From assembly GCA_001602435.1 (NCBI GenBank), contig CP012156.1, positions 1,756,001-1,820,000 of the forward strand: a stretch of DNA of 64,000 bases. The letters run 5' to 3'. Shown here one piece after another: positions 9,249 through 15,885 of the stretch. Position 1 is the first letter of the stretch. Each line of letters opens with the position of its first letter. The notes under the pieces were generated by a model, which saw nothing but the letters and a program-made list of their open reading frames with translations, was not told where the DNA came from and ran no database searches. The DNA comes from Hyphomonadaceae bacterium UKL13-1. GTDB taxonomy: Bacteria > Pseudomonadota > Alphaproteobacteria > Caulobacterales > Aquidulcibacteraceae. A program made the translations under genes and the position numbers.

Positions 9249-10010
9249 TCACTGCGGGGTTCGGGTGAATGGCATAGCTGCGCCATATTCGATTGGGGCA
9301 ATCAATTCGCCGTTTTCGTTGCGTGGAAACTCCACATCGACAAAAGCGCGGTTGCAACGGTCGAAGATTTGCCCGGTAAGTAAGTCCAAATCCAAAACAA
9401 CAGCCGCACCGGAAGCTTTAGGGTCAGAACTGTCGTGGCTGTTAAATGCGAGTGTTAGATCAAGAGCAAATGTTGGCGTGCCATCCGCCCACCAAACGAA
9501 AAACCGATAAGGGTTAGAGTAAACATTTCTAGAACGCAGAAACTGCGACTTAAGGTAATCGCTTTGGATTTTCCAATGACTTGGCTGAAGCGATGACTCC
9601 TTCAAATACTGGGCGTAATTCTCGGTCCGGCCATCCTCAAGATCGCCAAATATCTCTTTTACGATGTTTTCAATGAAGACTTCACGCGTTGGCAACTCGG
9701 GCAATTCCTGCCAAGTAAGAGCTGCCTTTGCGTCACCGCTCCAAAAGTCACTTTCATGCGCCATGCTTGCGACCATGCCATTGGCAATGTAGCCAGCCAC
9801 ATCCTTAGAATCGTCAGGGCCGATGCCGCGCAATGACAAGGCCTTAACCGCAACTAGGCGGGCCAAGGCGAACACATCAAAGCGGGCATGGCCCCGGAAC
9901 TTTGGAAAAAACCCGCGATTGCGCCAAGTGCGCTGCTGGTCAACGGACACGCCCGTGATGGCTTCGGCCTCTGCCGGGGTGAAGGTCGCAGTGGTGAATA
10001 TCGTTTTCAT
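9249..10010 (-). CDS. MerR-like DNA-binding regulator of the satellite
   Basis: 253 aa. The first 75 residues look like a MerR-type winged helix: FTPAEAEAITGVSVDQQRTWRNRG, then a wing with FFPKFRGHARFDVFALARL. The rest (about 100-253) is an unrecognised domain rich in aromatic residues, too long for a simple MerR effector region. It stands between terminase and capsid genes, an unusual place for a regulator. Two TGAWTCA sites flank its promoter region. It may control the capsid-integrase operon. AlpA-like control is common in satellites, but this is not a clear AlpA. Confidence 0.65.
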   Translation of the reverse strand: MKTIFTTATFTPAEAEAITGVSVDQQRTWRNRGFFPKFRGHARFDVFALARLVAVKALSLRGIGPDDSKDVAGYIANGMVASMAHESDFWSGDAKAALTWQELPELPTREVFIENIVKEIFGDLEDGRTENYAQYLKESSLQPSHWKIQSDYLKSQFLRSRNVYSNPYRFFVWWADGTPTFALDLTLAFNSHDSSDPKASGAAVVLDLDLLTGQIFDRCNRAFVDVEFPRNENGELIAPIEYGAAMPFTRTPQ

Positions 10011-10011
10011 A

Positions 10012-10055
10012 GTGATTCATCTGACACGATTTGCGAAACGGTGCAAGTGAATCAT
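10012..10055. promoter_or_regulatory. Paired GTGAWTCAT operator-like sites upstream of the satellite regulator
   Basis: GTGATTCAT (10012-10020) lies just before the start codon and GTGAATCAT (10047-10055) lies 35 bp away. Both contain the 7-bp dyad TGA(W)TCA. Between them, on the minus strand, TTGCAC could act as a -35 element. The layout suggests autoregulation of the MerR-like gene and control of the capsid operon. Confidence 0.45.
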
Positions 10056-10066
10056 TTGTGGATAAC

Positions 10067-11677
10067 TCAAACCGCCATCACAAAAGGTTCCCACTCGGGT
10101 TCGTCAACGTGCCTACTGGCCACGGTTAGCGCCATCGCTAGAGCTACGACCGCGTCAATGCGCCCGCGTGATTTGCTTTTATCTAATTTCCTGCCCCCTG
10201 CGGGATCGCGAATTACCACCGCGTTACTCGCACACATGGTCAAGACTGGATGATTCGCATGCCTGATAATGCCTTCAGCAATAACGCGCTCGAGCAAATC
10301 AACCGCCGGGCTAAAGTCTTTGAAGCCCTGCCCGTGCGGCACTAGCTCCACCTCGCAACCAATGGCGTCCAGCTCGCGCTTTAGGTCGTCAATCTTCCAG
10401 CGGTCGAACGCGATTTGCTGAATGCCATATTGGCCAGCAAGCTCCGCAACGTCGCGCGCAATCTGGGCGGGGTTCGTTGTCTTTTCCCCGGTCGAACGAA
10501 GCAATCCCTGCTTGTGCCATAAGGGATATGGCGCCCTCTCCTCATGCTCACGCTGCTTCAAATCGCCCGGAACCCAGACAATCGGGACCGCGTCATAGGT
10601 GCCGTCATCTTGGCGAAACACCATCACAAGGGCGGTTAAATCTCGAGCGCCCCCAAGGTCGAGGCCAGCCCAGCAAGGTCGCCCCTTGAGCGGTTGCAGA
10701 TCCCCACCGCAAGACTTCCAGATTGCCGGGTTCATAAAGAAGTCTGCCGCGCTCACCCGTTGGTTCAAGATTAGGTTTCTAAACGCGCTTTCAGATGCTG
10801 GCATTGTCTGGGCTTGAGCCGCCATCCGCTGCACATCTTCAAGGCTTCGGAAGTCGCCCAGGGCGGGATTTGCCAGCGCCCAAGTCGCCGGGTCCCAAGG
10901 GTCCAAGTCATCGGGGGCCGTGTAGAATGTCAGGTGAAAGGACGGGTCCTCAATGTCGCCAGCTTGCACCTTTAAGCCATAGTCAATCAGGGTAGAGAGC
11001 GGGGCTAGATCGCTTGCCGCTTGCGTCGAGATAACCACCATAAGAGGCTCAGCACGCGCGCCCATGGCCGTGTTAAGGGCGTCGTATAAGTCGCGATTGG
11101 GTGCCTGCCCAAGCTCGTCATAGACCACAAAGGAAGGGCTCAAGCCGTGCTTTGTTGCCACGTCGGAACTCAGCGCGGTGAAGGTCGAGCCCGTGCCCGC
11201 AATATCTTCCATTTCTTTGTTGTGCCGACGTATAGAAATACGCTCCGCAAGCCATGGCACTTGCTCCACAATTGCGGCCATCTCTCGAAAGGTTCGTGCC
11301 GCTTGCTTGAGGTCGTTCGCCGCCGAATAGACCTCTCCACGGGGCTCCGCTTCGGGTCCGGCAAGGTGACATAGGGCCAGCCGTGCTGCAACGTCAGTTT
11401 TCCCTTGCTTTCTGGGAACGGAAAGAACCGCCGTTCGCACGGGCCGCTTGCCGTCGGTCTCCCGGTAGATGTCCTCAAGGAAGTCCCTTTGCCAGTCTCT
11501 TACCTTGAATTGTCGCCCTGCATGAGCCCCGCTAGTGATCGGTAGAGCCTCAAGGAAGGCAATAACACGCTCCACGCGGGTCAAGCCTTCGGCCTCCCAT
11601 GGCGGGGCTTCATGCTCGATTTCTGTGGCTTCGGTGTTGCGCTTGATCGGCTTCGCGCCGGGTCCTCTAAGCCCCAT
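10067..11677 (-). CDS. terL: Phage terminase large subunit
   Basis: ATP-driven packaging motor and nuclease. It is 536 aa. The N-terminal ATPase has a Walker A-like SVPRKQGKT (about residues 86-94) and Walker B FVVYDELGQ. The C-terminal RNase H-like nuclease has its first Asp in WAGLDLGGARDLTAL and a late Asp in SRGRIDAVVALAMAL. It starts MGLRGPGAKP at 11677. No small terminase is recognisable upstream, where 320 bp carry no convincing gene. Its presence means the element could direct packaging of its own DNA. Confidence 0.94.
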   Translation of the reverse strand: MGLRGPGAKPIKRNTEATEIEHEAPPWEAEGLTRVERVIAFLEALPITSGAHAGRQFKVRDWQRDFLEDIYRETDGKRPVRTAVLSVPRKQGKTDVAARLALCHLAGPEAEPRGEVYSAANDLKQAARTFREMAAIVEQVPWLAERISIRRHNKEMEDIAGTGSTFTALSSDVATKHGLSPSFVVYDELGQAPNRDLYDALNTAMGARAEPLMVVISTQAASDLAPLSTLIDYGLKVQAGDIEDPSFHLTFYTAPDDLDPWDPATWALANPALGDFRSLEDVQRMAAQAQTMPASESAFRNLILNQRVSAADFFMNPAIWKSCGGDLQPLKGRPCWAGLDLGGARDLTALVMVFRQDDGTYDAVPIVWVPGDLKQREHEERAPYPLWHKQGLLRSTGEKTTNPAQIARDVAELAGQYGIQQIAFDRWKIDDLKRELDAIGCEVELVPHGQGFKDFSPAVDLLERVIAEGIIRHANHPVLTMCASNAVVIRDPAGGRKLDKSKSRGRIDAVVALAMALTVASRHVDEPEWEPFVMAV

Positions 11678-11997
11678 GGCAGGCCCCTTTCGAAACTAAC
11701 TGAATTTGCGTGTCCCACACCGCTACTGAAAAACCTGTCTGATGGTCATTTGATGGGGTTATGGGTTTTGACGCCAACCAACGCGATTTGCTGGCCAACG
11801 ATTGCAGGCTTGAGCCGCAAGACATGCCCTCGCCTGCTGTCGGTCGATTGAGAGCGCCTTTGACGATCAAGCCGCAAGACGAATGCTTGCGCAGTTTATC
11901 GCGAGAGACATTTTCTTTTATTTTTTTCCAGAATTTTTTCATAAGCCAAAGCCTTTTTGATAGGGGGGGGTGGGGGGGGAGGGGGGTATCCCCTGCC
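11678..11997. other. Non-coding gap upstream of terL with T-rich and G-rich tracts
   Basis: No convincing gene. A 91-codon minus-strand frame (11667-11942) exists but lacks a Shine-Dalgarno and any recognisable motif. The gap contains a direct repeat GCCGCAAGAC (11814-11823 and 11871-11880), a T-rich block (about 11911-11940) and a striking G tract (11963-11986). It is the only sizeable gap in the element apart from the one around 10040, so a promoter, packaging site or origin part may lie here. Confidence 0.55.
11963..11986 (+). repeat. Homopolymeric G tract G8-T-G8-A-G6
   Basis: 22 of 24 bases are G, interrupted only by T (11971) and A (11980). It could form a G-quadruplex, is prone to slippage, and may also be error-prone in sequencing. 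It lies beside a T-rich block in the gap between the replication genes and terL. Confidence 0.85.
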
Positions 11998-12291
11998 CTA
12001 CTCCATCCGCCGTGCTAATCGTCTCAGCTCAGCCACGATTGAGCGCTTGCCATCATGGTATGCGTGCGGGTCACGGTGACATGGTGTTAGGCGTGAGAGC
12101 CTGTCCGCAAGGTCGGTGAGTGCCTGCCCTGCCCCTGCCCTAGTCAGTGCTCCACCTGTATTAGGGGCCGTGCTCCACCGCTCCACCACACCACCCCCTA
12201 TAATAGGGGTGGTGGTGGAGCAGGTTTTGCGGGGTGGTTTTGCTCCACTTGCTCCACCTTGCTCCACCTCGTTTTTATTGTGGTGGAGCAT
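11998..12291 (-). CDS. Small satellite ORF downstream of the RepA-like gene
   Basis: 97 aa if started at the ATG at 12291, which overlaps the end of the RepA-like gene. The C-terminal half (ALTDLADRLSRLTPCHRD, then SIVAELRRLARRME) looks like a genuine small phage protein: amphipathic, with a pattern I recall from alphaproteobacterial prophages. The N-terminal half is encoded by the GCTCCACC repeats and is low complexity (GGASGA), so translation may really begin at an internal GTG near 12185. Function unknown. Confidence 0.5.
   Translation of the reverse strand: MLHHNKNEVEQGGASGAKPPRKTCSTTTPIIGGGVVERWSTAPNTGGALTRAGAGQALTDLADRLSRLTPCHRDPHAYHDGKRSIVAELRRLARRME
12148..12290. repeat. Iteron-like GCTCCACC repeats with a large hairpin
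   Basis: Eight copies of GCTCCACC or its complement are visible: forward near 12149, 12172, 12180, 12242 (last base T), 12251 and 12261; reverse near 12214 and 12283. Three forward copies follow each other at about 10-bp spacing (12241-12268), one helical turn. The copies at 12180 and 12214 form the base of a long imperfect hairpin (12180-12221) with a short TA-containing loop. The array lies at the 3' end of the RepA-like gene, the position of replication origins in several satellites. Confidence 0.6.
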
Positions 12292-13570
12292 GATCAACCA
12301 CCCGAATAAAAGGCTTGTTTGGCTTGCGGGTTTCCTTGCAAGTGTCGCGATATTCCTCAAGGTAGCCTGAATTGATAAAGTCCTTGAGGATAGCCTTTGC
12401 ACGCGCCTTGGCTGCCTTGTCGTCATGGTCCAAGCCCAGTGCGTCAAGCACTCCAACGCCTGCCCAATTTTCGGCGCTATGGTGCGCCTTCCAAGGGCCG
12501 TTCTGGGCAAGGTGTTCAAGGATTGCTGACTTGTCGTCATCGCCAACGTTTTGGGTCTCAGGCCACGTCCAAGCGATTGGAACACCCACCCAATCGGTTT
12601 CGAGAGAGGCCAATTGATTGCAGGTGTTATTCGCCGGATTGTCGAGGTTGACGCCGTCGAGCATAAACCAATCTGCCTTGCCAGACATTGGGGCTAGATT
12701 GGCTTTGCCGTCGCTCATCTTCACATATTGAAAGCGGGTTTCGACAAGGTTGAGCTTTTCGGCTTCGGTCGTGCTCATGGTATTGAGCACTCGAGCCGCT
12801 CGAGCGGTCGCTAGTAGAGCTGATGCCCCGCGTGCGTCCTCTACGTCAACGTCGCCCTTCCCTGCCGTTTTGCGGCTATGGTGGATTAGGTGAATTGCGC
12901 ACTTTGTCTCGTTTGCGATAGCCGCCCATTTCTTAGCCACAAGGTCGATAGCGCCATTGTCGTTCTCACTGACTTGGTGAGAGGAAACGAAGGGGTCAAC
13001 GACTAGGACGCCAATCTGGTTTGCTTTGATTTGGGCAATGATGCTTTCCACCACCGGGGCAATAATCATTGTCTCGGCCTTGGTTTGCTGTGCAATGACT
13101 AATGGCGTGTCGAGGCCACTATTGACGAAAAATCGGCCGTCAATTTCCTCTCGCGTGATCCCATGGCGTTTGCACGCGCCCATAATGCGCTTGGCCAATT
13201 CCTCTTTGGAATCTTCAAGGTTGAAAATCCATGTGTTGGTTCGCTCATAGACTGGCTTATCCAACAGCGCCCGCCCGGTCGCGATTGATAGGGCTTCAAC
13301 GATGCTTAGGACTGACTTACCAACGCCGCCCGTTGCCACGGTGAGAGAGACATAGCCGCGGATCAGGAACTTGTCATAAATCCACTTGCGCTTCGGTAAA
13401 GTGCTCCAATGGGTCCATGTGAAGGGCTCAGCCACTAACTCGGGTGCCTGAACAATGTCAGCCCCAAAAGCCCTAGAGAGCCCGGCAAAGCTATCTGACA
13501 TATTCTTAGCAACTAGGCGTGGGTCGAGTTTGACCACGTTTAGTTTTGAGGGGTCTATGGTCGCGCTCAT
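12275..13570 (-). CDS. RepA-like AAA ATPase (replicative helicase type)
   Basis: 431 aa. RecA-fold ATPase of the AAA_25/RepA hexameric helicase type: Walker A ATGGVGKSVLS at about residue 79, then WIFNLEDSKEELAKRI, Walker B GVLVVDPFVSSH at about 205, and a LIHHSRK sensor-like motif followed by ARGASALLATARAARVL. The C-terminal 130 residues form a separate small, probably winged-helix domain. It overlaps the Toprim gene by 4 nt (ATGA type), so the two work together: primase-like plus helicase-like modules, as in satellites and plasmids. The nearby repeats are its likely DNA target. Confidence 0.87.
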   Translation of the reverse strand: MSATIDPSKLNVVKLDPRLVAKNMSDSFAGLSRAFGADIVQAPELVAEPFTWTHWSTLPKRKWIYDKFLIRGYVSLTVATGGVGKSVLSIVEALSIATGRALLDKPVYERTNTWIFNLEDSKEELAKRIMGACKRHGITREEIDGRFFVNSGLDTPLVIAQQTKAETMIIAPVVESIIAQIKANQIGVLVVDPFVSSHQVSENDNGAIDLVAKKWAAIANETKCAIHLIHHSRKTAGKGDVDVEDARGASALLATARAARVLNTMSTTEAEKLNLVETRFQYVKMSDGKANLAPMSGKADWFMLDGVNLDNPANNTCNQLASLETDWVGVPIAWTWPETQNVGDDDKSAILEHLAQNGPWKAHHSAENWAGVGVLDALGLDHDDKAAKARAKAILKDFINSGYLEEYRDTCKETRKPNKPFIRVVDHAPPQ

Positions 13571-14415
13571 GATGCTGCGCCTTTCAGAAGATCGTTCAAA
13601 TCGGTTTTGAATTCGGTGGGGGCAATCAGGGTAACTTCTGTGCCTTGATCAGCCGCACGTTGCCCGCAAGTGAGAGCGGCCCGAACGCCTGCCGGGTCAT
13701 GGTCAGCCGCAATGACTAGGCGGTCGATATTGGGCAGGAAGAACTTGGAAAGCTGGCCAGCGTTTAGAGCGGCCCAGATCGGCTTGTTGCCAAAGTCTGG
13801 GCAGGCTTGCAGGCTTAGGGCCGTCTCGATGCCCTCACCTATGCCAAGGTCCATCCACACGCGATTATAGGGCGTGAGCATGACAACGCCGTCAGCCATT
13901 GGCGCTAGGGCCATGCGGTCAAGCCGCCCCTTAGTGCCGTCAAGGTTTAGGTGGGTGCGATGGATTGCCAAGGGCTCCAAGGTCGAGACAGACCGGATTA
14001 GAGCGACCATGGCCGGCACAATTTCACGGCCCATGGGACACGCCGGATTAAACCGAACGTCCACACAATCGGGTGGCAAGGCCACGCCACGGCCTGCAAG
14101 GTAGGTTTCAACAAGTGAACCCTGCCAAGGCTGGCTTTCTGCCCAGATCGCCAGCGCTTTGGGCTTATTGTCTGGGCGTGGGGTGTCGTTCTGCTTCAAG
14201 TCAAACTTGATCGGCTGGCCACCCAGCAAGCCTTCCACATGGTCGAGGCAATCCTTGATATGGTCGCCTGCAAAGCTGTGAACCACAAAGCCTTCGCCTG
14301 ATGGTCGAACCGATAGGCTGCGGTCGTTTGGGCTATGACCGGGACCGGGAATAAGGATTTCGCCGTTGCAGACTTCGCCGCCCCATTGCTTGGCCAATGC
14401 GTGAAGGTTCATCAT
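13567..14415 (-). CDS. Toprim domain primase-like protein
   Basis: 282 aa. The N-terminal region (about 1-60) resembles a primase zinc-binding module without a full Cys set: GEILIPGPGHSPNDRSLSV. The Toprim domain follows with the acidic motifs GIGEGIETALSLQA (about 195) and IAADHDPAGV (about 236), which bind Mg2+ in primases and topoisomerases. Phage P4-like and plasmid Toprim_3 proteins have this layout. It starts in an ATGA overlap with the preceding ORF and ends overlapping the RepA-like gene. It likely primes satellite replication. Confidence 0.87.
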   Translation of the reverse strand: MMNLHALAKQWGGEVCNGEILIPGPGHSPNDRSLSVRPSGEGFVVHSFAGDHIKDCLDHVEGLLGGQPIKFDLKQNDTPRPDNKPKALAIWAESQPWQGSLVETYLAGRGVALPPDCVDVRFNPACPMGREIVPAMVALIRSVSTLEPLAIHRTHLNLDGTKGRLDRMALAPMADGVVMLTPYNRVWMDLGIGEGIETALSLQACPDFGNKPIWAALNAGQLSKFFLPNIDRLVIAADHDPAGVRAALTCGQRAADQGTEVTLIAPTEFKTDLNDLLKGAAS

Positions 14416-15062
14416 GGCTTATACTCCCAATCCACTTGGATGATGGGAACACGACGGCCAAAGATTAGGACTGTGCCCTCGGGAGGAGGTGGTGGCGTGC
14501 CAAGATACTGGTTCTTCCAGATCGCGTCCAAGCGCCGGACGTCGCGCATGGTCGTAAACTCGCCGTCATACCAAATGTTGGAAGGCAGATCGTCTAGCGT
14601 TTCCTCGCCGTCAGAGTCTGGCTCATCGTCGTCTTGTTCTTCGCGGTCGTCGCCCGTGCCGTCAGCCCAAAAGGTTTGATTGGCCAAGGTCGAGTAATTC
14701 TGAAAGCAATTGAGAGAGCCCAAGCTAGGCTCAAGGTCACAATCTGGGGTGAGGTCGTCCAGCGCGTCGATTAAAGCCGCTAGTGCTTCGGACTGTTCAG
14801 CGGTGACTAGGGCGTCAAAGATGCTTGAAAGGCGTAGGGCTTTCTTGTAAACTTCGCTTTGAACGTGACCGCCAAGCCCGTTTGAATTTAAGCCCTCGTC
14901 GATGTTCGCTGCATCGTCGGGGGCTTTTTCATGCGGGTCGGGTGGCTTTTGGTTAGCCATCTCGTTTGCAAGCGATTGATTTGAAACGGGTTCAATCTGA
15001 GTATGATCCCAGCCTAAGCCGTTGTTATCATTTGCACATGTTGCCCCCTTCGGGACCGCCAT
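14412..15062 (-). CDS. Acidic ORFan at the right end of the satellite, split by att
   Basis: 216 aa in the integrated state, beginning at an ATG whose T (15062) belongs to the chromosome and whose next codons (A-V-P-K-G) are the att core. There is no Shine-Dalgarno before this ATG. In the circular form the codon becomes TTG and the frame continues upstream to M-D-E, preceded by AGGAAA, giving 219 aa. The protein is Asp/Glu-rich, with an acidic run around residues 140-160 (REEQDDDEPDSDGEE), and ends in an aromatic and Pro-rich tail. No family recognised. It starts the replication operon (ATGA overlap with the Toprim gene). An internal Met at residue 35 is an alternative start. Confidence 0.72.
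   Translation of the reverse strand: MAVPKGATCANDNNGLGWDHTQIEPVSNQSLANEMANQKPPDPHEKAPDDAANIDEGLNSNGLGGHVQSEVYKKALRLSSIFDALVTAEQSEALAALIDALDDLTPDCDLEPSLGSLNCFQNYSTLANQTFWADGTGDDREEQDDDEPDSDGEETLDDLPSNIWYDGEFTTMRDVRRLDAIWKNQYLGTPPPPPEGTVLIFGRRVPIIQVDWEYKP
15046..15061 (+). repeat. attR core (16-bp direct repeat)
   Basis: CCCTTCGGGACCGCCA, identical to the tRNA-Arg 3' end at 4882-4897. Upstream bases diverge from the tRNA immediately, so this is the displaced chromosomal 3' end left at the right border. Confidence 0.88.
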
Positions 15063-15082
15063 TTTGTGCTTCGCGCTATGGC

Positions 15083-15104
15083 GTGCATTCCGTTAGGAAT
15101 GCAC
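15083..15104. repeat. Extragenic palindrome GTGCATTCC / GGAATGCAC
   Basis: Perfect 9-bp stem with loop GTTA, 22 bp right of attR. The stem sequence recurs in variant form at 15340, 61840 and 61909. No T run follows, so it is not an obvious terminator. Confidence 0.75.
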
Positions 15105-15339
15105 AGTGGTGAAGCAACTTCAAAAGATTGCCATTGTTGGATGGTAGCCAAATCACTTGGAACGCCTTGAAGCCACACTTCGCTTGCCTTGAAGCTGCCG
15201 GACGATTGTTTCTGCGTAAGCTGGGGGGTCAAGGGGCGCGCCTTTGGCGTGTCGGCGATGTCAACAAACCTCATGGCACAGCCAACGGACAATGCCGTCT
15301 GAGTGAATGAACCCAACCAAGAGCGCGGCTAGACAGGTG

Positions 15340-15361
15340 GTGCAGTCCCGCAGGACTGCAC
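15340..15361. repeat. Extragenic palindrome GTGCAGTCC / GGACTGCAC
   Basis: Perfect 9-bp stem with loop CGCA. It differs from the 15083 palindrome by compensated changes in the stem and by its loop, as expected for a repeat family under structural constraint. Confidence 0.75.
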
Positions 15362-15458
15362 TTTCCTATTTCTAACAGGTCGCGTGCCTGAGCAACGAGG
15401 GATTAAGTCTCCCCCGCCCCTAGATTGCTTGCGAGGAAAGTCTGTAAACTTTGCTCAC

Positions 15459-15758
15459 TTAGCTGTGCATGTGCTGAGGCAGCGCCTCAACTTGCGCCTT
15501 GGTCCATGTGGTGGTGGCGTGGACATGGCCATGCTCGTCACGCATGAAGTCCAATTGATTGATCTTCAAGGAAACAGGCTTTGTGCCCAGCCCCAAGAAG
15601 CCGCCGACATCGACGATGACGTCACCAGACATGCCCATGCCGTGCACATGGGAGACTTTGCCGATCTTGGCGTCGTCCGCCCCATAAACGGTCGCATCAT
15701 CAAGTGTTGCGGCGTTGAGTTCGGATTCGGTGAGGCGGATGTGCTTGCTGTGGTCCAT
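15459..15758 (-). CDS. PRC-barrel-like small protein
   Basis: 99 aa from ATG 15758, which has AAGGA about 9 nt upstream. The open frame to 15875 lacks such a signal. The central part, ATVYGADDAKIGKVSHVHG followed by VIVDVGGFLGLGTKPVSL, matches the PRC-barrel pattern (stress-linked, photosynthetic reaction centre H-subunit and RimM-like barrels). The C-terminus is His-rich. Function unknown; such proteins are often general-stress cytoplasmic proteins. Confidence 0.7.
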   Translation of the reverse strand: MDHSKHIRLTESELNAATLDDATVYGADDAKIGKVSHVHGMGMSGDVIVDVGGFLGLGTKPVSLKINQLDFMRDEHGHVHATTTWTKAQVEALPQHMHS

Positions 15759-15885
15759 ATGTGCGTATCCTTGCATTGATTGAGGAGCAGCTTTGCTCAC
15801 GTGCACAACGCTTGGATAGGTTGGCTGTTCCGCAAGGAATTGAGTTGGGCACAAGCCCGGCGAGCAGGAGCCCAATCTCTGGCAT

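Larger units (their letters stand above)
4882..15061. mobile_element. Integrated capsid-forming phage satellite-like element (about 10.16 kb)
   Basis: The element is bounded by the 16-bp direct repeat CCCTTCGGGACCGCCA (4882-4897 and 15046-15061) with its integrase next to the tRNA. All genes lie on the minus strand and most are translationally coupled (ATGA or TAATG overlaps). The content is integrase, a 62-aa ORF, portal, prohead protease, major capsid, a MerR-like regulator, large terminase, a small ORF, a RepA-like ATPase, a Toprim protein and an acidic ORFan. No tail, tape-measure, connector, holin, endolysin or CI-like repressor gene is seen. Capsid-forming PICIs are known to make their own small capsids and take tails from a helper phage, and this content fits. 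The alternative is a prophage that lost its tail and lysis genes. The intact reading frames and perfect ends argue against simple decay. Confidence 0.8.
15063..15458. other. Intergenic region right of attR with two palindromes
   Basis: About 400 bp without a convincing gene. A 100-codon minus frame (15014-15316) crosses attR and has no recognisable features. Two perfect 9-bp-stem palindromes with 4-nt loops occur here (15083-15104 and 15340-15361). Confidence 0.6.

Noticed and set aside
11667..11942. 91-codon minus-strand ORF directly before terL
   Set aside because: No Shine-Dalgarno, Lys-rich start comes from the T-rich DNA, and no recognisable domain. Kept only as a weak TerS-slot candidate in the findings, not called as a gene.
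4882..15061. Ordinary complete prophage
   Set aside because: No tail, tape-measure, lysis or lysogeny repressor genes were found in 10.2 kb; capsid and replication modules fill it completely.
15014..15316. 100-codon minus-strand ORF crossing attR
   Set aside because: Runs through the attachment site and a palindrome, overlaps the satellite ORF in another frame and has no recognisable features.
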